NCBI GenBank assembly: GCA_016716425.1
Contig: JADJWJ010000023.1
Coordinates: 1 to 20,220, forward strand
Origin: Betaproteobacteria bacterium
GTDB taxonomy: Bacteria > Pseudomonadota > Gammaproteobacteria > Burkholderiales > Casimicrobiaceae
Direction: 5' to 3'
DNA length: 20,220 nt
The position numbers and the translations under genes are program-made. The notes beneath the pieces are model-generated. The model was not told the DNA's origin and made no database searches. It worked only from the letters and a program-made list of their open reading frames with translations. Below are positions 8,257-17,195 of the stretch, one piece after another. Within the stretch, counting starts at the first letter, position 1; each line of letters starts with the position of its first letter.

Positions 8257-10581
8257 ATGGCCGACCTCAACCGCACGATCGACCGCTCGATCCGGATCTC
8301 GCGCTCCGTGGCCGACATCCTGCAGCGGCGCCTGCGCACCGCTGGCGAACGCTACACCGGACGCCTGCGCGACGCCCATGGCGACCACCTGTCCAGCCCC
8401 CGCGCCGCGCGGACGCCGCTCGAGTACTGGCGGCAGTGGGGTGAGTACGCGATCGACGCGGCGCAGCGCTCGATGCTGTACTGGGACACGCTGCGGCAGC
8501 GCGGCAACCAGTGGATCGAGCACGAGAAGGCGGGCAAGCCCCGGTCCTGAACTACAAGTACGAGCTCATCTCGGACGCCCGGACCTACGACCGGCCCGCG
8601 AACTACGCTCTGGTGCGCATCGTCCCGCCGCGCGGCGTCGAGGTCGACGACACGAAGCGGCCCCTTCGTCATCGTCGACCCGCGCGCTGGGCACGGGCCG
8701 GGCATCGGCGGCTTCAAGGAGGAGTCGGAGGTCGGCGTCGCGCTGGCGGCCGGCCACCCGGTCTACTTCGTCATCTTCTACCCGGACCCGGTGCCGGGGC
8801 AGACGCTCGCCGACATCACCGATGCCGAGGCCGAGTTCATCCGCATCGTCGCCGAGCGCCACCCGCAGAGCCAGAAGCCCATCATCGTCGGCAACTGCCA
8901 GGGTGGGTGGGCGGTGATGATGCTCGCCGCGGCGCGCCCGGACATCGCGGGCCCGCTCGTCATCAACGGCGCGCCGATGTCGTACTGGTCCGGCAACGAC
9001 GGCGACTCGCCGATGCGCTACACCGGCGGCCTGCTCGGCGGCGCGTGGTTGTCGCTGCTCGCTTCGGACCTGGGCGCGGGCAAGTTCGACGGCGCGCACC
9101 TCGTACGCAACTTCGAGTACCTCAATCCCGCCAACACGCTGTGGCACAAGTGGTACCAGCTGTACGCGAACATCGACACCGAGCCGGAGCGCTTCCTCGA
9201 GTTCGAGCGCTGGTGGGGCGGCTTCTACCTGTTCAACGAGGAGGAGATCCGCTGGATCGTCAACAACCTCTTCGTCGGCAACAAGCTCTCGTCGGGCGAG
9301 GCGCGCCTGGGCCCCGGCCGCTACTTCGACCTGAAGGCGATCAAGCAGCCGATCATCGTGTTCGCGTCGATGGGCGACAACATCACGCCGCCGCAGCAGG
9401 CCTTCAACTGGATCGCCGACGTCTACTCGTCGACCGAGGAGATCAAGGCGAACGGCCAGACGATCATCGGCCTGCTGCACGACGACGTCGGCCACCTCGG
9501 CATCTTCGTGTCGGGCCAGGTCGTGAAGAAGGAGCACGCGCAGATCGTCGAGGTCCTGAAGTACATCCACCAGCTCCCGCCGGGCCTCTACGGCATGCAC
9601 ATCGAGGAGCACGTGCAGAAGGACGGCGAGGTCACGTACGAGGTCACGCTGAAGGAGCGCAAGGTCGAGGACCTGCGCACGCTCGGCAAGAACGACCGCG
9701 TCGACGAGAAGCCGTTCCAGGCGGTGGCCGCGCTGTCGGAGCTCTCCGAGCGCGCGTACTCGCTGCTCGTGCGCCCGTTCGTGCAGGACCTGACCCCGGA
9801 GTGGTTGGCCAAGGCATTGCGCGACTTCCATCCGTTGCGAGTCCAGTACTGGGCGCTGTCGGACAAGAACCCGCTGCTGTGGCCGCTGCCGCACCTCGCG
9901 GCGATGGCGAGGTCGGGCCGGCGACCGCGCAGCCCGGACAACGACCACGTGCGCGCCGAGTCGCTGCTGGCGGACCTGATCGTGGCTCAACTCGACCTGT
10001 ACCGCGACCTGCGCGACGCGGCGTCCGAGGCGGCGTTCTTCCACGTGTACGGGAACCTGCTGTCGCTGCAGATGGCCGACGAGCGCGAGGAAATGCGCCG
10101 CAAGGGCAAGTTCGACCCGCGCACGATCCCGGCCGTGCGCGAGGTGCTCGACACCATCGACGAGGGCAGCGCGGTCGAGGGGCTCGCGCGCATCGCGATG
10201 CTGATCGGCAAGGCCGGCAGCGGGCACCGCCGGCTGTCGCAGATGCAGAAGACGCGCGAGCTCCTGTCGCCGGAAGGGCAGATCGCCCACCTGTCGGAGG
10301 ACGAGCGCCGCCGGCTGCTGCAGGAGGAGACGATCGTCGTCGAGTTCGAGCCGGAGCGCGCGAAGCGCTCGCTGCCGAAGCTCCTGCGTTCGGCCGCCGA
10401 CCGCCGCCGTGCGCACGCGCTGCTCGACTGGACGGAGACGCAGCCGGACCTCGACGACCGGCAGCGCAGGCTTGCCGCCGAACTGCGCACGCTGCTCCCG
10501 CTCGCCGGCGCGCGCGGCGCGTCCGCGCCGGCGAAGCGCGCCGGCAAACGCAAACCGGCCCGCGCCCGCGCGCGGGCCTGA
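8257..10581 (+). CDS. DUF3141 family protein, PhaC-like alpha/beta-hydrolase (two frameshifts near the start)
   Basis: A 774-residue protein related to class I polyhydroxyalkanoate synthases, commonly annotated DUF3141; its reaction is not known to me. ATG at 8257 gives MADLNRTIDRSIRISRSVAD. PLEYWRQWGEYAIDAAQRSM, near residue 55, resembles the N-terminal helices of PhaC. The predicted nucleophile is Cys about residue 214 in GNCQGGW (codon 8896-8898), the PhaC-type G-x-C-x-G-G box. The predicted Asp is about 374 (ASMGDNITPP) and His about 413 (DDVGHLGIF), giving a complete Cys-Asp-His triad. The last 25 residues are Ala, Lys and Arg rich. One C is missing near 8541 and one extra near 8663, both in C-runs; the rest is a clean 1.9-kb frame. 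It lies 16 bases upstream of the MaoC-Pta gene. Confidence 0.88.
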
Positions 10582-10597
10582 TCGAAAGGCCGCTACC

Positions 10598-11995
10598 ATG
10601 ATGACCGAAGTCACCAACCGCACGTTCGACGAGATCGTCGTTGGCGAAACGGCGTCGGTCACGCGCAAGCTGACCGCGACCGAGGTCGAGGCGCTGTCGC
10701 TCGTCGCCGGCGACGTCGAGGCGTTTCACCTCGACCTCACCGGCGAGGCGATGACCGACGAGATCTCCGCGCCGGCCGCCGCGGCGATCGCGCTGGTGTC
10801 CGGCCTCCTCAACCGGCGCCTGCCGGGCCCCGGCACCGCGATCGTCGGCACGCGCTTCAGGTACACGGGCCGCGTCCGCATCGGCGACGAGGTCACCGCG
10901 ACGGTGACGGCGAAGTCGAAGCAGGCCGAAGGGCGCCGCATCGATTTCGAATGCCGCGTGACCGTACCCGACGGCAACGTGCTCGTCGACGGCATCGCCA
11001 CCGTGGCGGCGCCGTCGCGCAGGCTCGCCTACGGCGACATCGCGACGCCCGAGGTCGTCCTGCGCCGCAACGACGGGCTCGCCCACATGCTCAAGCGCTG
11101 CGAGAGCCTGGAGCCGATCGCGTGCGCCGTCGTGCACCCGTGCGACCGCGAGTCGCTGCTGGGTGCGCTCGAGGCGGCCAAGCGCAAGCTCATCGTCCCG
11201 GTGCTGGTCGGACCGGAAGCGAAGATCCGGGCCGTCGCGCGCGACGCGGGCGTCTCGCTCGACGCGTACCGGATCGTGGCGACCGAGCACAGCAACGCCG
11301 CCGCCGACGCGGCGGTCGCGATGGCGCGTTCCGGCGAGGTCGAGGCGCTGATGAAGGGCAGCCTGCACACCGACGAGCTGATGGGCGCCGTGGTGCCGTC
11401 CGCCACCGGGCTGCGCACCGCGCGCCGGATCAGCCACGTGTTCGTGATGGACGTGCCCGCGTATCCGCGGATGCTGCTGATCACCGACGCGGCAGTGAAC
11501 ATCGCGCCCGACCTCGACTGCAAGGCCGACATCTGCCGCAACGCGATCGACCTCGCGCACGTGCTCGGGATACCGGAGCCGAAGGTCGCGATCCTGTCGG
11601 CGATGGAGACGATCAACCCGAAGATCGAATCGACGCTGCATGCGGCCGCGCTGTGCAAGATGGCCGACCGCGGCCAGATCACGGGCGGCCTGCTCGATGG
11701 CCCACTCGCGTTCGACAACGCGATCTCGCTGGAGGCGGCGAAGGCCAAGCACATCGTGTCGCCGGTCGCCGGGCAGGCCGACATCCTGCTCGTCCCCGAC
11801 CTCGAGTCCGGCAACATGATCGCGAAGCAGCTGACGTACCTCGCGGGCGCCGACGGCGCCGGCATCGTGCTCGGCACGCGGGTGCCGATCGTGCTGACGT
11901 CCCGCGCCGACAACGTGCGCACGCGCCTCGCCTCGGCGGCGGTGATGGTGCTGGTCGCGCACGACCGGCGCACGAAGATGCTGCCGAAGATCTGA
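10598..11995 (+). CDS. Bifunctional MaoC-like hydratase / phosphate acetyltransferase
   Basis: An intact 465-residue fusion. Residues 1 to about 145 form a MaoC hot-dog domain and residues about 155-460 a phosphate acetyl/butyryl transferase domain, which converts acetyl-CoA and phosphate to acetyl phosphate. ATG at 10598 follows GAAAGG. The hot-dog part has SLVAGDVEAFHLD (Asp39 and His44 at the spacing of (R)-specific enoyl-CoA hydratases), but the usual D-x-N-P-x-H motif reads D-V-E-A-F-H and the usual HGM stretch is SAPAAAAIALVSG. The Pta part shows EALMKGSLHTDELMGAVV, VFVMDVPAYPRMLLITDAAV, PKVAILSAMETINPKI, GQITGGLLDGPLAFDNAIS and DILLVPDLESGNMIAKQL. It precedes ackA, completing a Pta-AckA pair. 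Confidence 0.93.
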   Translation: MMTEVTNRTFDEIVVGETASVTRKLTATEVEALSLVAGDVEAFHLDLTGEAMTDEISAPAAAAIALVSGLLNRRLPGPGTAIVGTRFRYTGRVRIGDEVTATVTAKSKQAEGRRIDFECRVTVPDGNVLVDGIATVAAPSRRLAYGDIATPEVVLRRNDGLAHMLKRCESLEPIACAVVHPCDRESLLGALEAAKRKLIVPVLVGPEAKIRAVARDAGVSLDAYRIVATEHSNAAADAAVAMARSGEVEALMKGSLHTDELMGAVVPSATGLRTARRISHVFVMDVPAYPRMLLITDAAVNIAPDLDCKADICRNAIDLAHVLGIPEPKVAILSAMETINPKIESTLHAAALCKMADRGQITGGLLDGPLAFDNAISLEAAKAKHIVSPVAGQADILLVPDLESGNMIAKQLTYLAGADGAGIVLGTRVPIVLTSRADNVRTRLASAAVMVLVAHDRRTKMLPKI

Positions 11996-12058
11996 GTCCG
12001 CCGTGCACGCTGCGTCGTCACGCATCGCCGCCATGACCGAGCCCGTCCGCCTCATCTC

Positions 12059-12135
12059 CGTCGTCCCCGCGAAAGCGGGGACCCAGTGGCGTTCCGGGGC
12101 AATGCCACTGGGTCCCCGCCTGCGCGGGGACGACG
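12059..12135. repeat. REP-like palindrome between pta and ackA
   Basis: Arms 12059-12090 and 12104-12135 are 32 bases each with only two mismatches and a 13-base loop. Each arm itself holds a small hairpin core (CCCCGC-GAAA-GCGGGG on the left, CCCCGC-CTGC-GCGGGG on the right), the classic two-part REP/BIME design. It is the best-preserved repeat in the window. It splits the Pta and AckA genes and could adjust their relative expression. Confidence 0.8.
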
Positions 12136-12187
12136 ACCGAAGGACTCGTGGCGTGTCTCGGCGTCCGGGCGAGCGATAGGACGCGCC

Positions 12188-13363
12188 GTGGCCGATGCCA
12201 TCCTCGTCCTGAACGCGGGCTCGTCGAGCCTCAAGTTCTCGCTGTTCGAGATCGACGGCGGTGCGCCCCTGCTCGTGCAACGCGGCCAGCTCGAGGGCCT
12301 GACGACCAACACGCAGTTCGTCGCCAAGGGCCCGGACGGCACGACGCTCGCGGAGCACAGCTGGTACCGCGCGCTCGGCCACGACGGCGCGATGACCCAC
12401 CTGGTCGAGCACCTGCGCGCATCGCTGGCGACGAGCACGCTGCGCGCGGTGGGCCACCGGGTCGTGCACGGGGGCGTGCGCTACAGCCACCCGGTGCGCG
12501 TCGACGCCGCGATCGTCGCGTATCTGGAGACACTGGTGCCGCTCGCGCCGCTGCACCAGCCGCACAACCTGGCGCCGATCCACGCGCTGCTCGCGCGTTC
12601 GCCGCAGCTGCCGCAGGTCGCGTGCTTCGACACGTCCTTTCACCGCGCGATGCCGGAGGTGGCGCAGGCGTTCGCGCTGCCGGCGGCGATCACCGACCGC
12701 GGCGTGCGCCGCTACGGTTTCCACGGGCTCTCGTACGAGTACATCGCGAGCGTGCTGCCGGGCATCGATGCCGGGGCGGCGCGTGGCCGTACGGTCGTCG
12801 CGCACCTGGGCAACGGCGCGTCGATGTGCGCGATGCAGGGCGGCGTCAGCGTCGCGTCGACGATGGGCTTCACGGCCGTCGACGGGCTGATGATGGGCAC
12901 ACGCACAGGTGCGCTCGATCCGGGGGTCGTGCTGTACCTGATGGACGAGCTCGGCATGGACGTGCGCGCGGTCGAGGCGATGCTCTACAAGGAGTCGGGC
13001 CTGCTCGGCGTGTCCGGCGTGTCGAGCGACATGCGCACGCTGCTCGCGAGCGACGAGCCACGGGCGAAATTCGCAGTCGAGCTCTTCTGCTACCGGCTCG
13101 GGCGCGAGCTGGGCTCGATGGCGGCCGCGCTGGGCGGCCTCGACGCGCTGGTGTTCACCGGCGGCATCGGCGAGCACGCGGCGCCGATCCGAGCGCGCGT
13201 GGTCGAGGCCGCGCGCTGGCTCGGCCTCACGCTCGACCCGGCGGCCAACGCCGCCCACGGTCCGCGGATCTCGGCCCCAGGCGCCGCGCGCGCCTGGGTC
13301 GTGCCCACGAACGAAGAGTTGATGATTGCCCGGCACACGCAGGCGCTGCTCGGGACGGCTTGA
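12188..13363 (+). CDS. ackA: Acetate kinase
   Basis: Transfers phosphate between acetyl phosphate and ADP, giving acetate and ATP, with the Pta domain upstream. An intact 391-residue frame, near the family's 390-400. I choose the GTG at 12188 because VADAILVLNAGSSSLKFSLF matches the family start; the in-frame ATG at 12086 lies inside the REP element. A weak AGGA sits at 12178-12181. Family motifs: LNAGSSSLKF (phosphate loop), VGHRVVHGGVRY (catalytic Arg), CFDTSFH (catalytic Asp), GFHGLSYEY, VAHLGNGASMCA, DGLMMGTRTGALDPG (second catalytic Arg), VFTGGIGEHA and TNEELMIARHT (metal-binding Glu). No frame breaks. Confidence 0.96.
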   Translation: MADAILVLNAGSSSLKFSLFEIDGGAPLLVQRGQLEGLTTNTQFVAKGPDGTTLAEHSWYRALGHDGAMTHLVEHLRASLATSTLRAVGHRVVHGGVRYSHPVRVDAAIVAYLETLVPLAPLHQPHNLAPIHALLARSPQLPQVACFDTSFHRAMPEVAQAFALPAAITDRGVRRYGFHGLSYEYIASVLPGIDAGAARGRTVVAHLGNGASMCAMQGGVSVASTMGFTAVDGLMMGTRTGALDPGVVLYLMDELGMDVRAVEAMLYKESGLLGVSGVSSDMRTLLASDEPRAKFAVELFCYRLGRELGSMAAALGGLDALVFTGGIGEHAAPIRARVVEAARWLGLTLDPAANAAHGPRISAPGAARAWVVPTNEELMIARHTQALLGTA

Positions 13364-13407
13364 GCCAACGGGCGATCGACCTTGCGCCGTTCCGCGTCAA
13401 TTCACAG

Positions 13408-13501
13408 TGTCATCCGGAGGAGCGAAGGCGACGAGGGACCTGCTTATCGCGGTTCGACGGCTCGAAGCAACAGCGGATCCCTCGCTCCGCTCGGGATGAC
13501 A
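13408..13501. repeat. TGTCATCC...GGGATGACA intergenic palindrome upstream of fabI
   Basis: TGTCATCC at 13408 and GGGATGACA ending at 13501 frame an imperfect inverted repeat. Inner segments GAGGGACCTGCTT (left) and AAGCAACAGCGGATCCCTC (right) pair in large part, and CGCTCCGCTC on the right answers a damaged copy on the left. I recognise this as the widespread bacterial repeat built on TGTCATCCCGAGCG. It lies 45 bases after the ackA stop and ends 16 bases before the fabI ATG, leaving room only for the ribosome-binding site. Confidence 0.7.
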
Positions 13502-13517
13502 AACTCGGAGTGACATC

Positions 13518-14299
13518 ATGGTAAAGGTTCCCACCCCGCGCGCTCGCCGGCGCCTGCGCACTGGTCGTCGGCATCGCCAACGAATACTCGATCGCGTATG
13601 GCTGTGCCGCCGCGCTGCGCAAGCTGGGGTGCGAGCTCGCCGTCACGTACCTCAACGACAAGGCCAAGCCGCACGTCGAACCACTGGCGCGCGAGCTCGG
13701 GGCCGACCTCTTCCTGCCGCTCGATGTCGCGAGGCCCGGCGAGCTGGAGGCAGTGTTCGGCGCGGTCAAGGACCGCTGGGGCCGGCTCGACATCCTCGTC
13801 CACTCGATCGCGTTTGCGCCAAAGGAGGACCTGCAGGGCGGCCTGCTCGACTGTTCAGCCGAGGGCTTCGCCAAGGCGATGGACGTGTCGTGCCACTCGT
13901 TCGTGCGGATGGCGCGGCTGGCCGCGCCGTTGATGACCGCGGGCGGCTCGATGTTCGCGATGAGCTACCACGGTGCGAACAAGGTCGTCGCCAACTACAA
14001 CGTGATGGGACCGGTGAAGGCGGCGCTGGAGGCGTCCTGCCGCTACCTCGCCTACGAGCTGGGGCGGGCAGGGTATCCGCGTTCACGCGATCTCGCCCGG
14101 GCCGCTCAAGACCCGCGCCGCGTCCGGCTTGAAGGACTTCGACCTCATGCTCAACGAGGCCTCCGAGCGCGCGCCGGGGCAGGAGGTGGTCGACATCGAC
14201 GACGTCGGCTACACGGTCGCCTTTCTCGCCACTCCCTACGCGCGGCGGCTCACCGGCTCCACCGTCTACGTCGACGCCGGGCTTAACATCATGGGCTGA
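13518..14299 (+). CDS. fabI: Enoyl-ACP reductase, FabI type (two frameshifts)
   Basis: An SDR-family NADH-dependent enoyl-ACP reductase, about 260 residues, the family length. ATG at 13518 follows GGAG at 13507-13510. After an indel near 13540 the frame gives LVVGIANEYSIAYGCAAALR, the FabI nucleotide-binding motif, then LVHSIAFAPKEDL. The active site is Tyr (codon 13966-13968, in SYHGAN) and the Y-x6-K pair at 13996-14019 (YNVMGPVKAAL), the FabI spacing and not the ordinary SDR YxxxK. A second indel near 14072 leads to IRVHAISPGPLKTRAASGLK, ending DAGLNIMG at TGA 14297-14299. Position beside ackA suggests a secondary FabI paralog and not the main fatty-acid synthesis enzyme; that is inference. 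Confidence 0.9.
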
Positions 14300-14325
14300 C
14301 GGGGCCCCTCGCGGCCCTGCACGAC

Positions 14326-14330
14326 GGAGG
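14326..14330 (+). promoter_or_regulatory. Ribosome-binding site fixing the GTG start of fumC
   Basis: A perfect GGAGG ends 5 bases before GTG 14336. No ATG in this frame lies close upstream, so this site supports the GTG start that gives VEATRIEKDALGEVAVPAAR, the normal N-terminus of class II fumarases. Confidence 0.6.
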
Positions 14331-14335
14331 CGGCC

Positions 14336-15732
14336 GTGGAGGCAACCCGCATCGAAAAGGACGCGCTGGGCGAGGTCGCGGTGCCCGCGGCGAGGCTGTG
14401 GGGCGCGCAGACGCAGCGGTCGATCGACAACTTCCCGATTCGGGCGTGCGCTTCGCGTTCGGACGGCCGGTCGTGCGCGCGTTCGGCGTCGTCAAGCAGG
14501 CGGCGGCGCGCGAATGCCGGCTTGAGCGTGCTCGCGGCGGACAAGGCCGACCTGACGCCGCGCGCGGCGCAGGAGGTGATCGAGGGCCGGTGGGACGGCG
14601 AGTTCCCGCTGGTCGTGTTCCAGACCGGCTCGGGTACGCAGTCGAACATGAACGCGAACGAGGTGATCGCGAACCGCGCGATCCAGCTCGCGGGCGGCAT
14701 GGCCGGCAGCAAGTCGCCCGTGCACCCGAACGACGACGTGAATCGCAGCCAGTCGTCGAACGACGTGTTTCCCGCGGTGATGCACGTCGCGACCGTCGAG
14801 GAGCTCGACCGTGCGCTGTTGCCGGCGCTCGCGGATCTGCGCGCGACGCTCGACGCAAAGGCGCGCGCGTTCGCCGACGTCGTGATGCTGGGCCGCACGC
14901 ACCTGCAGGACGCCACCCCGTCACCCTGGGGCAGGTGATCTCGGGTTGGGTCGCGCAGCTGGACGATGCGGCCGGGTACGTGCGCTCGGCCCGCGACGCG
15001 CTGTATCCGCTGGCGCTCGGCGGCACTGCCGTCGGCACCGGACTCAACGCGCCGGCGCGCTTCGGCGAGGTCGTCGCGCGCGAGATCGCGACGATCACCG
15101 ACAAGCCGTTCACGGCCGCGGCCAACAAGTTCGCGGCGCTGTCGGCGCACGACGCGATGGTCAACGCGAGCGCGGCGCTGCGCACGCTGGCCGGTGCGGC
15201 GATGAAGATCGCCAACGACGTGCGCCTGTACGCGAGCGGCCCGCGCGCCGGCTTCGGCGAGATCACGATCCCCGACAACGAGCCGGGCTCGTCGATCATG
15301 CCGGGCAAGATCAACCCGACGCAGGCCGAAGCGCTGACGATGGTCGCCGTGCAGGTGTTCGGCAACGACACGGCGGTCGCGTTCGCCGGCACGCAGGGCC
15401 ACTTCCAGCTCAACGTGTACAAACCGGTGATCCTGCACAACGTGCTGGAGTCGATCGAGCTGCTGGCCGCCGCGCTCGCCTCGTTCGACGCGCGCTGCGC
15501 GCGTGGAATCGAGCCCGACCGCGCGCGCATCCGCGACAACGTCGAGCGCTCGCTGATGCTGGTGACGGCATTGAACCCGCACGTCGGCTACGAGAACGCG
15601 GCGAAGATCGCGCAGAAGGCGCACCGCGACGGCACGTCGCTGCGCGAGGCGGCGCTGGCGCTGGGGCTCGTGACCGCCGAGGACTTCGACCGCTGGACCG
15701 ACCCGGCGGCGATGACGCGGCCGGACGCCTGA
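14336..15732 (+). CDS. fumC: Fumarate hydratase, class II (three frameshifts)
   Basis: Interconverts fumarate and malate in the TCA cycle in the cytoplasm; the iron-independent homotetrameric class. The start is GTG 14336. The N-terminal domain reads IEKDALGEVAVPAARLWGAQ, TQRSIDNFPI. The substrate site is QTGSGTQSNMNANEVIANRA and the signature GSSIMPGKIN is at 15286-15315; GRTHLQDATPVTLGQ contains the catalytic His region. Indels lie near 14441, 14512 and 14918; from there to TAG-free TGA 15730-15732 the frame is clean. About 465 residues is the normal length. It lies 36 bases after fabI and may share its transcript. An aspartase or other lyase of the superfamily is possible but the sequence fits FumC best. 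Confidence 0.93.
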
Positions 15733-15745
15733 CGCCCTCGCCCCA

Positions 15746-15841
15746 GCACTCTCCCGCAGGCGGGAGAGGGAGCGCGCCGTGGCGGGGCGAGCCGGGCGCG
15801 TCGTGCTCCCCGCCCCGCGCAGCGGGGAGGGGGGAGCAGTG
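15746..15841. repeat. Double-hairpin GC-rich intergenic element after fumC
   Basis: The first hairpin is an 8-bp stem (15749-15756 with 15761-15768, CTCTCCCG/CGGGAGAG) with loop CAGG. The second has an outer 7-bp stem (15805-15811 with 15831-15837, GCTCCCC/GGGGAGC) and an inner 6-bp stem (15813-15818 with 15822-15827). The element is bounded by CACT and AGTG. The CTCTCCCGC-GGCGGGAGAG core is a common proteobacterial repeat. It may also end the upstream transcript at 14 bases after the fumC stop. Confidence 0.65.
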
Positions 15842-15915
15842 CCCGCGTCCCGACAGCACAGGAACCCACGGCCGACCATACCGGTCTCAACCGCAACATC
15901 GAGGCAAGGAACGGG

Positions 15916-17046
15916 ATGAGAACACCGATTGCCATTCTCCGCGGTACGTTGGCCGCGCTCGGCCTGATCGTCGCGGCGCAGGCTCTTGCACAGGCCCCGC
16001 GCTCGCCCACGCCGCCGACGATCGAGGGGCCGCTTGCGGTGACCGAGGTCGCGCGTGGCTTCGCGCATCCGTGGGCTTGGCCTTCCTGCCGGACGGCCGG
16101 ATGCTCGTGACCGAGCGGCCGGGCCGGCCTCGTTCTGCTGGAGGCCGACGGCCAGTCGCGGCGCACGCTCGCGGGCGTGCCGTCGGTGCGTGCGGGCGGG
16201 CAGGTGGCCTGCTCGGTATCGCGCTGTCTCCGAACTTCGCGCAGGACCGGCTCGTCTACCTGTCGTTCTCGGAGGCCGGCGACGGCGGCGCCATGGCGGT
16301 CGCGCGCGGCCGTTTCACCGGCACCGCGCTGGAGAACACGGAGATCATCTGGCGGCAGGTGCCGAAAGTTGGCGGCGGCAACCACTGGGGTTCGCGGCTG
16401 GTGTTCGCGCGACGGCACGCTGTTCGTCACCACCGGCGACCGCTAGCGAGCGCGAGCGCGCGCAGGACGTCGCGACGACGATCGGCAGGTCGTGCGCATC
16501 AATGCCGACGGCAGCGTGCCGAAGGACAACCCGCTCGTCGGCCGCGCGGGTGCGCGGCCCGAGATCTGGTCAGCCGGCCACCGCAACCTGCAGGGCGCCG
16601 CGCTGCATCCGGAGACCGGCCAGCTGTGGACGCTCGAACATGGCGCGCGGCGGCGACGAGCCCACTTCCCGCGCGCCGGCCGCAACTACGGCTGGCCGGT
16701 GATCACCTAGGCGTCGACTACTCGGGCCTGAAGATCGGCGAGGGTACGGCGAAGGACGGCATGGAGCAGCCGGTGTACTACTGGGACCCGGTGATCGCGC
16801 CGTCGGGCGCGGCGTTCTACACGGGCAGGCGTTCCCCGAATGGAAGGGTCAGCAGCTCTTCGTCGGCTCGCTGCGCCCCGGTGCGCTCCGTGCGCCTGAA
16901 GCTCGACGGCGGGCGCGTCGTGGAGGAGGCGCGCTACCTGCCGAACGTCGGCCGTGCGCGACGTCGTGCAGGGGCCCGACGGATTCATCTATCTGCTGAC
17001 CGACGCGTCAGACGGGCAGCTGCTGCGGGTCGCGCCGAAGCGCTGA
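15916..17046 (+). CDS. PQQ-dependent sugar dehydrogenase, YliI/glucose-sorbosone type (frameshifted)
   Basis: A predicted periplasmic beta-propeller aldose dehydrogenase of the GSDH family. ATG at 15916 begins a signal peptide (PIAILRGTLAALGLIVAAQA, cleavage near ALA|QA). Family blocks appear in alternating frames: VTEVARGFAHPWGLAFLPDG, MLVTERPGR, GLLGIALSPNFAQDRLVYLS, GNHWGSRLVFA, GTLFVTTGDR, VRINADGSVPKDNPLVGR, PEIWSAGHRNLQGAALHPET, WTLEHGA, GRNYGWPVIT, GVDYSGLKIGEGTAKDGMEQ, PVYYWDPVIAPSGAAFYTG and QGPDGFIYLLTDASDGQLLR. The stop is TGA 17044-17046; about 376 residues is normal. At least eight indels break it. The true substrate and whether PQQ is used cannot be read from the sequence. Confidence 0.9.
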
Positions 17047-17195
17047 GCGCGAAGGCGCGGGCGGGCCCCGGCCGCGCGCACACTCCGCGCGGCGGTTGCC
17101 GCTTGCGCGCGTCGCGCAGCGGGTTCACGCTGCGGCCAAGACACGTCGACCGGTCGTGCCCAGCCCGGACGACATCGAAGGCTACGGAGGGAACC

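Noticed and set aside
8566..10668. A 700-codon minus-strand open frame opposite the DUF3141 gene
   Set aside because: Same explanation: low-complexity Arg, Leu and Val composition opposite a real gene, with no motif or start signal.
12086..12187. An upstream ATG extension of acetate kinase by 34 codons
   Set aside because: The ATG lies within the REP palindrome and the extra residues do not match acetate kinases; GTG at 12188 gives the normal N-terminus.
9644..13336. A 1230-codon open frame on the minus strand spanning the DUF3141, MaoC-Pta and AckA genes
   Set aside because: It is antisense to three genes with clear catalytic motifs, is rich in Arg, His, Gly and Asp repeats of GC-bias type, and shows no domain. 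It is the shadow of G/C third positions on the coding strand.
12059..13501. A CRISPR-like arrangement from the two repeats near ackA
   Set aside because: The two elements differ in sequence, are single inverted repeats 1.3 kb apart with a gene between, and have no regular spacers.
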